The notes under the pieces: generated by a model
Databases searched by the model: none
The model's input: the letters and a program-made list of their open reading frames with translations, nothing else
Told to the model about the DNA's origin: nothing
DNA from: Tetracentron sinense
Lineage: Eukaryota; Streptophyta; Magnoliopsida; Trochodendrales; Trochodendraceae
DNA length: 64,000 bases
Direction: 5' to 3'
NCBI GenBank assembly: GCA_015143295.1
Contig: CM026553.1
Location: forward strand, 1,116,001 to 1,180,000
Program-made: the position numbers and the translations under genes
Part shown: positions 33,359 to 46,216 of the stretch, piece after piece
Numbering within the stretch: position 1 is the first letter of the stretch
Layout of the letters: each line of letters starts with the position of its first letter

Positions 33359-35625
33359 TGTCATTAGAATCTTTACCCAACAAGAAAACTATAGACCATC
33401 CTTATATAGGGATCCGGATAAAAATTTATGCGGAAACTGGATCTCCTAGATCTTAACACCATAGAAAATGTCAAAATTATCTAAGAGTTTTAGTCATATC
33501 ACCCCGGTGAATGTTTTTCACCGGTGAAGCTTAATTCACTCGAACCGTCAAAACTCTTTGTAGAGATTTCTCAGAAAAAATACTAGAAGCTCGATCCTTG
33601 ATTTTCGCTATCCCCATGAAATTTTAGAATCTCCTTTGGAATAATAAAAGCAAGAAAAAGAAGATGGAGTAATGGTGTACACCTTCTATCACCAAAAGTA
33701 CTAAGGTTCAAAACCCTAGAAAAGCAAAACTCAATTTGCACCACCTATATAGCTCACGAAAATCCCTAGGGGGATCCCTAGGGTATCACGGTTTGGAAAG
33801 AGAGAGAAGAGAATAGAAAAAATTCTGGAGAAAAGTGCCTAATGGTCTAGGGTGTTGGGGTATTTATAGACTAGGATCCTATCCTAATCCTACTCCAACT
33901 TAATCTTATCTTTTAAAGAATTATTTAACAATAATAACTCTTATTATTTAATAAATAATTTCCTAGTTTATCTATAACTACTCTAGTTATAGAAGACCTT
34001 CTAATTAAGGAGTTCTTCTAATAAAAGAGTTCTTTAATTAAAGGAATAAGTCAACATCCTACGCAATGAGGAAACCTAGTCAAACTAGGAGACCATCTCC
34101 AAGGGGGGGCATGAGCTTCTATGGGGCATGAGTTTTGAGGAGTTAAAACTCCTTTCTGTAATCCAATTACAATTCCATCTTAATTCTAATTGCAATCCAA
34201 CAATTGGATTTTAATTCCATAAATAAAGGAATTATATTTCAACAATTATTCAATTAACATAATTCTAATCCAATTAGGATTCCTCAAGTGGGCGCCCCAC
34301 CTTAGGGTTTAAACGCATGAGCTTTGGCCCATATTAAAGGTCCAGTTTAATTGGTTTATGGATATGAGTCAAACCCACTTTCTCTTTAATTATGTTAATT
34401 AAATAATTAATAAAATAATCCCTAAATTTAAATTAACAATTAATTTAAACCATAGATTAACTTTTAATCTATTTAATTAAATGATTAACTTTTAATCACT
34501 TAAATAATTGATTAACTTTTAATCAATTATTGAGCTTGTATTTCTTATGTGAGAACCTCCACAAATTGCTCTGGGACATTCTTACTCTGGCTTACCCAAT
34601 GTTATCTCATTGACCCTAAATGGGAATTACATTGGAATTACAAGTGACGTGAGATATCCATGTTGCAATTGAATCTCAGTGTATGAACATTTAACCAATA
34701 CAGATCCCGCCACATGAACTTTTAAATTTGACTTATCATTCCAAATACATTATCCCTAATGGGCATTCGAGATTGACATACTATCTAACTCATAACCCAT
34801 TGCAAATCATCTGAGTTTCCAAGACTTATGATTAAGCCATGAAAAACAATTTCTCATGAAAAACATTTCGAGAAAATCATTTTATAATTATAATACATTT
34901 TAATAAAAATATATTTCAAAACTTATTTTGTTTTCAAAATCACCTGCGCAGGATTTGAACTTAATCAACTGTCTTACCCGGATCTTGGATAATCTCTCAA
35001 ATTAATGAGCATGGATTTCTTGTTTGAAATTCATCATGACTCGAATAGTTTTCTGACTATCCAACTGTCACTGTATTGTATTTCATAAGTTAGAAAATAC
35101 GTTGGTGAAATCAAAACAGTTAGATCACTGCTCAGTCATAGATGAACTCATCAGATCTAAGGATCATCGAAACCGTTCAATGTGAATGAGAGACCAACTA
35201 TCTGATATTATGTTTATGCAAGAGGTCTCTCATTGAATGCAATCAGTCAGTGTACATTTAAGCACTCATATGTTGATGTGTAGTCTCCACTAAAGTAGTT
35301 CGAGATAGAACTACATCTCAACTATTGAGAACATCTTAGCATTATGGCACCCATATAAGTGAAGTGCCCAGCTTCACCCACAGCTCTGACTATATAAGGT
35401 ATAAGAAACCGGAAAGTTATATCTGTCTGTGATAATCTAATCACATAAATTTCCTACATTATATCCTAAGGACCTTTATCGATATCTTATATCGTATAGA
35501 TCATCTCATGATCATGGTCAATTACCCATAATAAATACACAATAGATTAAGAAGAAGTCTTTATTAATCAAATTAATAATAATCTAACAATCTAAATGAC
35601 TTTTCTATGCATCATGTCTAACACC
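33359..35625 (-). mobile_element. Unpaired LTR, TGTTAGACATGATGC type (solo LTR?)
   Basis: On the minus strand it starts TGTTAGACATGATGCATAG at 35625 and ends near ttctaatgACA at 33359. A TATAAATA at 33861-33868 lies 1757 bp from the start and 502 bp from the end, close to the spacing in the LTR at 58674-60843 (1662 and 507). Flanking pentamers are gctta and cctta (4 of 5). Interior is AT-rich, non-coding. No primer site or coding region adjoins, so I read a solo LTR; the 33359 boundary is approximate. Confidence 0.55.
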
Positions 35626-38600
35626 TTATAATCCTAGTGATCGTCAATTTATTAAACCTTGTAGTAGTTACAATTCCGTAAAATAGCGACTAGTATACGG
35701 TGTCGAACCACAGAAAATTGCACTGGTTTCGTTGTCTTTTTCTCCAAATTAATTCTAAGTTAATGGGTAACAAGATTGATTTTAACCTAATTAAACTATC
35801 AGATTTCATTTAACCTAATTAAACTAAGAGTTTTTGGTTATATATCGTTTAGAGAAGATTTAGGGATTTCGAATCCACCACAGGCCTCATAATTAAATCT
35901 ACAAGCATTTATTCAGGTTTTCCAAGCATAAAAAATAAGGATGAGATCGACTACAAGTCTCAACTCATCAAACAAAAATGATTCGAGCAATCAAATTCTA
36001 GGCATATCCTATATTTGGTTAGCATGAGTGATACGCACTAAACTAAGATTGTGACATTACTCGTCTTCCCTAGGAATAGAATATCCTATAATTTAATTTC
36101 TCGATAATAAAAATCATTACATAAAATTCATACCAACGATCACAGAAATAAAATATGAATGAATTCAATCTTAACATAATAAAACCTAAGACAATGATGA
36201 AATCATATTGAAATTAAGTATAAACTCGAATAAACTGGTTGAAGAACAATCCTCTCATTATGCAATAATTATTTATACAAGAGAAAAAACATAAATAAAA
36301 TACAAGGGATACAATTTCTTGGTTAGGGTTTCATCTAAACTCTAGAAAAAGAAATTAGTTCATGCTGAGAGTAAGGGACACCTCTTTCGACGAAAAACGC
36401 GAAGAATCTATCCTCCAACCTTTACAGATCTCCAGAGCCTCCTTCTTTCAATTCTCCAAAATTCAGAACCCTTTTCAGTGCAAATAACTTTTCCTTATAT
36501 AGAGACTTCATCTTTGTTGCTAATTTCAACTTTTAGAACTCTCTAAGGGGCAACGCTTAGCTTTTGTGCACAGATTACGAGATCAAAAACGCCAATGATG
36601 ATCGATCGTCAAATAGGGACGATCGATCGTCCATTCCTAGAATATCTTCTTTGGCTACGAGTTTGCGAATGATCGATCACCAAGTAGCTACGATCGATCG
36701 TCACTGTTCTGACTGGCGATCGATCGTCCTCAAGTAATGATTGTTCCTTACTTTTCTTCTTTTTAGAATTTTTCCTTTATGAGGTTCTTCTATAGCTTGT
36801 GATCTTGTAATTCTTCAATTTTGTCTTCTTTTCCTCGCATGATCCTGAAATAGATAAAAACAACCAAGTACCATAACATGATCCAAATGAGAACTATAAG
36901 GTAAAAACAAATGCAGTTTGAGGTGCATAAATGTGTAACAATTAACACCGATCACAACCCCAAACTTACATATTACTAGTCCTCGAGCAATAGAAACAAA
37001 CAAAGGAAAACTAACTAAGCTAAGCTACATCCCCTTTCGTGAGATCCTCTGTTGCATTTGGCACATGCAATAAGTCTTTTAAACCTCTAGATGACCTTAT
37101 TGGACGAGTGAAGTCTCGTGAGAGTTTACCAGTGACGATACACACAAGCATCAGTATTTTCCTACAATTTTGCACATATGCTCAAGTATGACATGCAATG
37201 ACTAAAAGATTAACTGATTCACATTTCAAATCCTTAAAATCATTATACATATGACAAAATCTCCTCATTATTAATAGGTTTGCATTCTTGACTCTCCGCA
37301 TTCTCAAAAACACACAATCTTTCCCAATTCTGAACATTATGCTTATTAAAGATTAGTCATTGACTTCTTTTGATGTGTAATGTGAATATCAATTGACTAT
37401 GTGATCTCAACATCTTCTCTCAATAGTTATTCTATCGCCCCTTCTGTCATTAGGTTTCCTATCAATTTAAACAACCGACCCAAGGATTTTTCTCGACACT
37501 TCTCTTTTTTTTCTTAATTGAGTGGACTGTGCAGGACTTAAGTTCATTAAGCTTTCTAGATAACCTGTTTAGCAAGTGTTAGGCCAGTGACTCCCAGACC
37601 AGATGATCTTAGGGCACTAGGTGTCAAGATACCGCTAGGGCTTAGTAACTCAAGTTAAATAGGCTCTGAACTCAAACTAGTCACTCTTGTGTTATTTGTA
37701 CCAGAATCTCTACTGTTTAACATGAACACTCTACTTAGTGAGGCAGGAGACCCGATTACTAAGTAGGAATTCGGTTCAAGGAATAACTAATAACTAGTGA
37801 AGATTATTTTTTGTGGTTCTTTATCAATTGCAAGTTTTACACTGTTTCACGCAAACACTCTCTGCTTAGTGAGGCAGGAGGCCCTATTACTAAGTGCAAA
37901 ACCCGATCGGGTAACCTATTGTGCAATAAAAGTTTTTTTAAAAAATTTAGCCAAGGGTGGTGTTAATTTCCGAGTCACCTAACTCCTTTAGAGGTATCAA
38001 AAACATCAACTGATCAATTTAGTTTCAAACCCCACAAGACAATATGTTAGAGTGCTTGTGCAATATCTAAAAGTGACTTATTACTTCACAGATATTTAGC
38101 ATGTATAGTTCAGTTAAGGGTGGAAATTGTATCTAATTAGGATCATGTGTTCTTGAATTAAGCCCATTAATAATTAGCAGAGTATCACATGTGCATCACA
38201 ATTTGATTTAGATTTAAAATAGATCAATTATTTTCAAAGTTTGATTTGTTTGCATGTTCTACCCTTTTTGCGTCGTTGCATAGTCACATATAATGCAATT
38301 ATATCCCAACCCCAAACTTAAACACTACACTATCCTCAATGTAAGAGAAGAATAAAACAGAGGGGGAGATGATACGATGTTACCTGGGTGACAAGCAACC
38401 AGACTCAAAAGAAGTGGGAAGAGGGGAAACCTCTGTCACAAAGAAATTATGACCCGAAACGTCTTGCAAAACAAATCATATGGTTAGGAGAGTAGGGACG
38501 CATAATAGGAGCTGCACAAATTCAAGATATATCATAAAAGTCAAGACAATCCATGTACATCCATAACCGAGATAATCAGATAAACAACTAGCCTGAAGCT

Positions 38601-38700
38601 AGCACACAATATAACCAATGAAGTCACAATCAAGAAACAGTCAGAGGGGGAACTTGCCCATACATAAAAAACAGTCATACAAAAAGAAACCTAGGAGCTA
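35626..38700 (-). mobile_element. Gypsy LTR-like non-coding DNA
   Basis: No long ORF. The block gcgactagtatacggtgtcg (about 35687) and the caaacttacatattactagt plus cctcgagcaatag stretch (about 36960) are phrases I associate with plant Ty3/gypsy (Tat-like) non-coding regions. On the minus strand TATATAAGG (36502-36494) has five GATCGATC sites 95-230 bp upstream. Boundaries are not visible. Duplicated tactta.tgaggcaggagaccc phrases lie at 37735 and 37865. Confidence 0.4.
36597..36730. promoter_or_regulatory. Five GACGATCGATCGTC-type palindromes
   Basis: Sites centred at about 36604, 36625, 36675 (decayed), 36696 and 36722. The core is GATCGATC, usually within acgatcgatcgt. All lie upstream of the minus-strand TATA at 36502. 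The same motif recurs at 56719-56825 in a comparable place. Confidence 0.7.
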
Positions 38701-38821
38701 GAAGTTCTAGAGGGGTAGCCTACTAAGGAGGGTGCGGTGGGAACTGGGCGTCGTACATAGCTCGTATCATCTCGCTCAAGTCAAAGGTGAGTTGGGACTG
38801 CTGCGCATAAAAGGCATCCGC

Positions 38822-39004
38822 CTGGCCCCATCTTTGGCCAGCCAACTCACGCAACGCGAAAACTCATTGTGGGCAGTGAAATCTCACCACCCGCAAGGCG
38901 GGTACATGGTGCACTTGCCTACATTGGATCACCACCCTTCGAATGGGCGGTTAAGCTTCGCGCATGCCAAAGGCATGCGCACTAGCTGGCCAAGGGTTGG
39001 TGGC
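38822..39004. repeat. Run of short perfect hairpins
   Basis: Five inverted repeats in 180 bp: ctggcc/ggccag (38822-38841), acccgc/gcgggt with loop aag (38889-38903), near-palindrome ccacccttcgaatgggcgg (38932-38950), gcgcatgcc/ggcatgcgc with loop aaa (38960-38980) and gctggcc/ggtggc (38985-39004). No coding match. Confidence 0.7.
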
Positions 39005-39049
39005 ATTAAATGCTAGCAGCAGAGCAATAATACCCCGCGGATAACCATT

Positions 39050-40204
39050 TGTGTTAGTCCTTAGGGGACTGATAGGGTTTGCCCTCGTGGACAAACCCTT
39101 ACTCAAGCTTTACGAACAGACTTTATAACTCCACCGCTGGTCAGTCAATGACTAGCCCTGTCCGTGACCATAAAATGCCAGAGACCTAACCCAGACCAAG
39201 GGTTGGACCCATGGTCCCACCCTGTATTAGTCCGCAGACTGACTAAGGTCAAACCCTAGTCCGCTTCCCAAATAGGCTTTGGACATAACTTAGACCGCGG
39301 GTGAGACCCATGGTCTCACCTCTTTAATTTACCGACTGACCAAGGTCAGTCCTTTCCCAGATGATAGCCAGTATCTGACCACCATGTGGCATAGAATCCT
39401 TAACAAAAATGACTCTCTGCCAGCTTTGGGGGATCTCAAGATAGAGATCCCCTCTCTTTCTCTAATGAGAGGGTGTCATATAGCACCCTATTCGAAAGGG
39501 AAAGTAATGCCTTCCATTTTCTAGGAAGATAAAACTCTTTCCCCTTTGGGGGGGAGTCTAATCCTCCTAGGTTTCCCAGAAAAGGAAACCAATTTGGAGT
39601 CCTTCAAAACTAATTCTCATCCGTATAGTTTCTCTAAGATAAGAAAAACTAACTGTCTTGGACAGATGGTCCTCTTTATGGAAAGTATGTCTCTTTTAAT
39701 TTCCTAAAAAAGAGGAAGTCAAAAGGGAGTCCAAAGAGGACTATCCAAAAAATATAAAAGATGGAGTTTCTCACAAGAAACGCCCAGAAGAAAACATACG
39801 TGAAAAACACAAGAGCTTTCTTTTCTTTTTACAGGAACAACAGCAACCAAGTAGGAAGAAGAAGGATCTCCCACTAAATGGAAAATACTAGGTAAACCCT
39901 CAATATGACCACCTCTCTTTCTTTTCTTTCTTTTGATGCTAAAACCTATATGAGGTATCTTGTAACGCCTACATGGGATCGGGGCAACCTCATTAAATAA
40001 ACAAATATTTTATTCAATATTTTGTTCTTCTTGTTATTCTTCTTCTTAATCAGAGGTTCTTCCCCAAATAGGGAAGATAATTAACAATCTGAGTTTGCTC
40101 AAATTGGAAGGATAATCCTCCACACAAAATAATAAACTCTATACAATAATGGAGGAAATTTGATATGCATTGACAAATTTTTGCGCTTACAAATTAATTG
40201 CACA
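39050..40204 (+). mobile_element. Probable gypsy (Tat-like) LTR
   Basis: A non-coding stretch starting near TGTTAGTCCTTAGGGG, with a TATAAAAG promoter box at about 39751 and an end near ttgcACA at 40204, followed by cccggtaggac where a primer site would be. Position upstream of gag remnants supports the call. No second copy was found, so boundaries are inferred. Confidence 0.4.
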
Positions 40205-41632
40205 CCCGGTAGGACTTTCTTCTCCTCTCATCTTTGAAGAATAATAAAAAATAAGAAGAAAAAAAATAAAAAGATGAGTGATCATTTCCTCTATTTTCTT
40301 ATTGTTTCTGACCAAGATCATTGAGACCGTTTGCATTCGTCGGGCCTACGTCCTGACCATTAATCGGCGGGTATATATACCCCCGATTCGGATCCCCATG
40401 ACTCATCCACTCACCTTGGCCGACAGCTTCAGCCAGGCAGGTCCGGCCAACTGCTTAGACCTCTGCAAAGATGTCACGATCACCAGATCAAGTCTCTGTT
40501 GAAGACGATCCAATCCGCAGTAGAAGCAGGACCCACTCCATTAACTCATGAGTTGAAAAACAGTCTGCTTGCCAAAATCAAAGGCAGGCAGCCCACCCAC
40601 ATTAGGCTGCCTGCCAACAGCAGGTCGTCAGCCAGCGAGCACATCAGAAAAGAAGTGCACATTCACAGACATATTTGTCCGCGGATATCAAGGAGGGTGC
40701 ACCCAACCAGGTGCACACTAGGAAAAGTGGTTCAGCCACTTCACGATAGGTCAACCCAAAAGGCAGACCTATGTCACTGGAAACCCTGAAAGGGGATTCC
40801 AAATATGTTAACCCTTCAGGGTCAACTAATGGAGTAAGCTCATTTTGAGCCCAAACCATGATCCAGTGAAGGTCTAAACAGGAAAAACACTATGGGTCGA
40901 TCTTAAGACAGACTGTTGAGATCCCCTAACCCAAGTTGGTTGTTGGAACTCACCACTCAAAAGTTTATCAACAGAGGGGAGATACTGCCCAAATTATCTC
41001 AGGGTAAAAGAATAAGGCCACTGGCCTAAAGGATTTTACAGAAATTTCCCTAGTAAAATTAGTTAAAAATAACCAAGTTCAGGAAACCAATCCGCCGACC
41101 AGAGTCTTGGATCAGAAGACTGGTCCGCAAGGTAATCTTACCGATAGAAAGAGAAGTGGTCAAGGCCACTCCGTGGGCAAGGGGCAATGCCCATCCGCAG
41201 ACACCAATCAAAGGACACGGACCCGAAGCCCGACCAGACCCAAGGGTCCAGCCCAGGTTTATCCCACGGGCAGAGTTGCAAGCAGCTCCGTGGATAGGTC
41301 TAGAAGCAGACCTGAGTCCTCGGATAGAAGAGTCCACAGACAAGTCCCTCTTAGGAGAAGGAAAGACATGTGGACAGATGCAACATCATCCACAGATAGT
41401 TCATCTTCCAAGAAAGATAAAAGTTGGCAGGTTAAAGGCTAACAAGAACAGGGTCCCCCTGGGATAGCACTAACCACCTAGTGATATTATCAATGATATC
41501 ATCAAATCAAGAAGTGAAAGTGCGAACTTGCAAGTTTGTTCAAACTACGCAAAGGGCATTAACAGCCGTGATCAAAGTCACCCGGCTGTTAATGCAAATA
41601 CTAACCTAAACTCAGCCTAAGCAGACAAGAAC
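40205..41632 (+). other. Leader-like region of the gag-only gypsy, non-coding
   Basis: Several overlapping short frames but no recognisable domain. The sequence is rich in short inverted repeats (for example gtggttcagccacttcac, caggctg/cagcctg types). Probably untranslated or decayed N-terminal sequence of the element. Confidence 0.35.
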
Positions 41633-44103
41633 TTGTTATTCAAGCTAGGTCCAAATGCATTCAGAGGCGTTAATCCGGTGACCTTCGTAGCAATGACAAC
41701 AATTGTTCGTCATCAACATCAACGACCTCTGTCTAGAGATGTTAGTCCATTTTGGGGCCGAACAAATACGGAACCAGAAAGAAGAATTAGAGCACCGCAT
41801 GACCCTCGGATCAAAATACAAAATATAGGTTCTTCTCCCTTTGAAATGTCAAGGAAGAAAACTCATGAGATGATCCTCCAGCTCAGAAACCAGAAATACC
41901 CCTCAGCTCCGCTAAAGAGGGTATACAATTTCCGGTCAAAGACAATAAGGTCTAGAAAGCAATGGTCATCCCATACTCATCATGTTCGGGAAGAACTAAA
42001 AACTAGAATATGGTACCCCCTTATGAAAGGGTGCTCGTAAATATGGTTGGTATAAGAAGTAACCCCGATCCAGAGCAGTTCACAACTCCGTTGTTCCAAG
42101 AAACCGGTACACCGCTAGAGCAAAATCTCTTGGAAATGTAACATTCTCAGAATTTAACCGCTGTCATTTTAGCTGCTTTGGACGAGGCAGAATCTTCTAG
42201 AGCTGTTGAAACAATAGATCCTCGTCAAACGATTCCGAGAATGAGGAGAAGTCGCATAAATACGGCAAAAGGTAAAGAAATAGCCCAAAACCCAGCTCAG
42301 TCAGTTCCAGAACCTGACATCAGTGAATCACAAGTCGGATTAGAGCGAGAAGTAACCCCAATAACCTCACCAAGAGAATTGGGAAGAATCCCTCTAATTG
42401 AGGATTATGACTCTAACGAACCAATGATTCAGTCAGCAATGCTAGAAGTAGCGTCAGAAATACCTCAATTGATTTTCAACGCGCCTAACCGTCTATACGG
42501 GATGCCTCGCACTTATTTAACGAAATAAGAATTTTTGAATCTATTCCAACTATGGGGACCGTCGTCAGAATGATTAGTGTCGGTTATGATGAAAAACTTG
42601 GACGAGAATATAGGTAAAGGGAATACCCTTCAACTTTGGCACCTCCACCATCAAATGATCAAACGGTGGCTTTACAGACTCAACTTCAGTACAAGGATGA
42701 TGAAATCACGGCTATGATGTCTCAAATGCAAGAGTTGTCTACTTAATTATCAGCTCTCAAATCTGTATCGGCACCAGGACCCCGTTTCCTGTACCAAGGA
42801 GATAGTAGTAATCAAGGCACATCTTCTGCACCTCCAAATCATCCAATGGTACCCGGAACAAGTCCCATTCCAAATCAGGCCGCCCTCATAGGAGAAATTT
42901 TGTCATTTCTTCTCGTTGCAATCAAAGAGACTGTTCGCAATCAAATGCGGTAGACCAAAGAAAATGAAGAAGATGTTCGGATGATCGTAAAACCTTATCC
43001 AGCTATCATGGATGTGGTTCCATTCCCGTCAGGCTTCATGCAACCAACATTCAAAATGTTTGATGGTACCAGAGATTCGATGCAACATTTGTCTCATTTC
43101 CTTTTAAGGTGTGGATTAGCATCTAAGACGGGAGCTCTCTATCTCCAACTCTTCGTGCAATCCCTAGAAGGTGTTGCTTTCACATGATATACCAACCTCT
43201 CCGAGGCTTTGATCCCTGATTGGAGTATGATGGTGAATGAATTCAGCAAACAGTTCTACAACACTCAAATAAGAGTGGGTGTTCCAGAATTGATTGAGAC
43301 TAGACAGAGAGACAATGAGTATGTAACAGAGTTCATTGCCCACTAGAGAGTTTTGACCTTCTCCTGTCTTCACTCAACTGGAACTTATTCGGATGTGCCT
43401 CAGCAACTTCATGCATGATTTGTCGACTTCCCTCATGGCTTAAACTTTTGTTGGTTTCGAAGATCTGTCCAAAAAAGCACACGACATGGAGAGACACATG
43501 GGAAGAAGAAGATGAGGTAGAGGCACTGATCATCTTGAATCCTCAACAGCTGCAGTAGTTGAAACGAAAAATACTACACAACCAGTACCAAGTGTGGGTA
43601 GACTAACCGATCGATCAAACAATGGTAAAGCATCAATCAAGATTGATACTAAACCAGCTCAAGGTGGAGCCAGAAGGCCATAATGACAAGATAAGCGCGA
43701 CCTACCAAAGAAGATCACCATTGAAGAAAGAATGAATAAAACATATTCATTCTCTGAAGATATTGTCGAAGATCTGTTTGAAGACCTCCTCACCAATGAA
43801 CTCATTACTCTCCCAAAAAGCAAAAGACCTCAAGAGATCGGGATGAAAGATGATCTTAAATATCGTCCTTATCATCGTATAATCAGTCACAAAATAGGTG
43901 ATTGTTTTGTATTGAAGGATATCATTCAAAGACTTTTAGACAATAAAGAGATTGTCATTTGTCAAGATCTCCAACAGGCAGCTACATGCAATACGGTGGT
44001 GGCTTTAGAACCATTTGACAAAGATGAAGCATCTTCAAGTGGTAACCTTTTTGGTGATAAACCGTCAGATGAAGAAGATTGGGCTCTCTTTGAATGCAAA
44101 TGA
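41633..44103 (+). pseudogene. Decayed gypsy gag (Tat/Ogre-like), no pol
   Basis: Fragments in changing frames: an N-terminal basic/polar part (41633-42040, 42178-42528), a coiled-coil-like LQTQLQYKDDEITAMMSQMQ (about 42670), then the gag core KPYPAIMDVVPFPSGF, FKMFDGTRDSMQHLSHFLLR, LFVQSLEGVAFT and MMVNEFSKQFYNTQ (42985-43270), and finally KYRPYHRIISHKIGDCFVLK (43858) and DEEDWALFEC before TGA at 44101. The KF-DGT-P..HL..F and YHR.I.H...DCF motifs are typical of plant Tat-lineage gag. No protease or RT follows. Several stops. Confidence 0.65.
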
Positions 44104-44310
44104 ACCATAGTCAAACCTAAGTCCTAGTTAAACCCTAACCCTAGGTGAACCTCTAGTGGAGCCCTAGCCTAAGCCAAAGCCCTTAGGGCTTAACCTTTAA
44201 AGTCCAAGGCCCCTAGGGCCTAAAACCTCAGGTTGGGCCCAAGAAATTTGAATCCCAACGCCCTGTACCGCGTGCCTGTTGGGCCGGGCCTCTGTTGGGT
44301 AAAAATTGGG

Positions 44311-45479
44311 AATGGCGGTAATGTATTTACCGTCATTCATTTCTTAGCTTAACAGGATAATGGCGGTAGTTATTCTACCGTCATTATCTGGTTTCATGTT
44401 TCAACAGCTTAACCACCACTCCAATGCACCAGGAACGCTCCCTGTCAGCCCCTCTCCTCCTCTACTGCTCCGCCCACCCTGGTACTAATACCAAGGGTGT
44501 CCTCAACCCCTTGCCTATAAATTCATACCCCCCCACCACCTTCAAAATCAATGGAGAAATCACCCACCTGAACCCCTGGTAATTTGTGAAGCCTCAACCC
44601 TCCCCTCAGATCTTTGAGCATACTCCCAACAGTCCTAGGTGCCCTCTAGAGCCATCCCAACTCACCCAACCACGCGCCACCGCCGTAGGCCACCACCTAC
44701 CACCGCCACAGCTACCATCTCGGCCAGGAGATTAGCAGCAGGGTAGGGCTTTGTCCCCCCCCCCCCCTTTTTTTTTCATTCTTGTACATCTCAGTGTGAG
44801 CCCCTTGTCATTTACAGGGGGCTTTTGTTCATTAATTTTGCTAAAAACCAATAGTAGGGTCTCCCCCACCTTCTTCATAGGTGTGGGGAACCCCTTACGG
44901 GTATATCATCACCTCAGGCAAGCCTCAGGGCATCTAAGGGCCCATGAGAACATGAGGGACCCCTGGAACCATCACTGTAGCAGCCCCGTGGGGTAAAACC
45001 CATTTCTGAACAAACCCAGGAATGACTGTAAACACAATACTGTCATTCCTGGTGTATTTTGTTTCAGACCCTGTGGCCCCCACCGGAGTAAGCCCTGGTC
45101 CATTGCAGAGCATGGATCAACTCCCTGAGGCCTCCTTAAGCTCACCATGGTCCTTCCAGGTTCACCTCACCACCTTAACCATGGTTAAAATTGAAAAAAA
45201 TTAAAACTATGCAGAATGGCGGTAATGCATCTACCGCCATTACAGGCACTTCTGGCCACTGTGGGCCCCCTTTGGAGCCCAATCCAGGGCTCATCGGACA
45301 CGTGGCATGCTCCCCTGACCCTTCTGGAGGACCCACTAACCCCTGGATGAAGCCTTAACCCCTGTCCCTAGTTAGCAAAACCATTCTCAGAAAAGCTGAG
45401 AATGACGGTAGAACATCTACCGCCATTTTCATTCTGTAAGGAATTGGAAATGGCGGTAATGCATTTACTGCCATTTCCA
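44311..45479. repeat. Six dispersed hairpins with a shared stem
   Basis: Stems AATGGCGGTA / TACCGCCATT (with one-base variants) and 7-bp loops at 44311-44337, 44359-44385, 45019-45050, 45214-45242, 45401-45427 and 45447-45479. Loop sequences differ (atgtatt, gttattc, gaacatc and others) while stems are kept; the last extends to 13 bp (ggaaatggcggta). Confidence 0.8.
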
Positions 45480-45929
45480 GTATCTGCTTAATGGGCTTTT
45501 GCATAGGCCCAGGCCTGGTAAGAGACCACTCTAGGCCCTGCCTAATCCCATGGGCCCATTTCAGACCTGCCACAGCCTTAACCACGAGTTAACTCAACCC
45601 TAGTTAAGATTTAATCACGGTTAGCTGATCGAACCATAAGGGAAAAATCTTTAAAATTTCTTAAAAATCTCAAATAAATTGAAAGTGCAAGAAATAACAG
45701 AATTCATGCACTAATCCCTGCCTAACCACGGTTAAACAGACTAACCGTTAACCATTGTTAGCTTTTTTAACCTTGGTAAAAATCTAGAAACATCTAAAAA
45801 ATCCAAAAAGATTAAAAATACTGCATTTGGACATTTTTTTACCATGGTTAGCACCCCTAACCATGGTTAATCATCGTCTTAACCCCAGTTAGCAACCCTA
45901 ACCATTGGTTAACATTCTTTTGGCCTACC

Positions 45930-46170
45930 GGGCCTGACCTCACCCCTCTTAACTGTGGTTAGTAACCCTAACTATGGTTAATTTCTCTAACCATGGTTAG
46001 TTTGACCTAACCTCAGTTAGCAATTCTAATCTTGATCAAACTTTGTCTTAGCCTACCGGACTTCACTCTTGGCCTACCGGGCCTAAACCTTAGTCTATCG
46101 GACTTACCCCATGCCTACCGGGCCCATACCACGCACTTTGACCAACCATGGTAAACCAAATCTCAGTCTA
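45930..46170 (+). repeat. Degenerate cctaccgggcct repeats
   Basis: At least six occurrences of c.ctaccggrc.t spaced 25-45 bp apart, interleaved with taaccatggttag-like palindromes. Confidence 0.6.
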
Positions 46171-46197
46171 CCGGACTAGACCTTAAGCCACCCTTGG

Positions 46198-46216
46198 TGC
46201 ACACACACACACACAC
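46198..46216 (+). repeat. (CA)n microsatellite
   Basis: Nine CA dinucleotides within the LTR-like tract. Confidence 0.9.
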
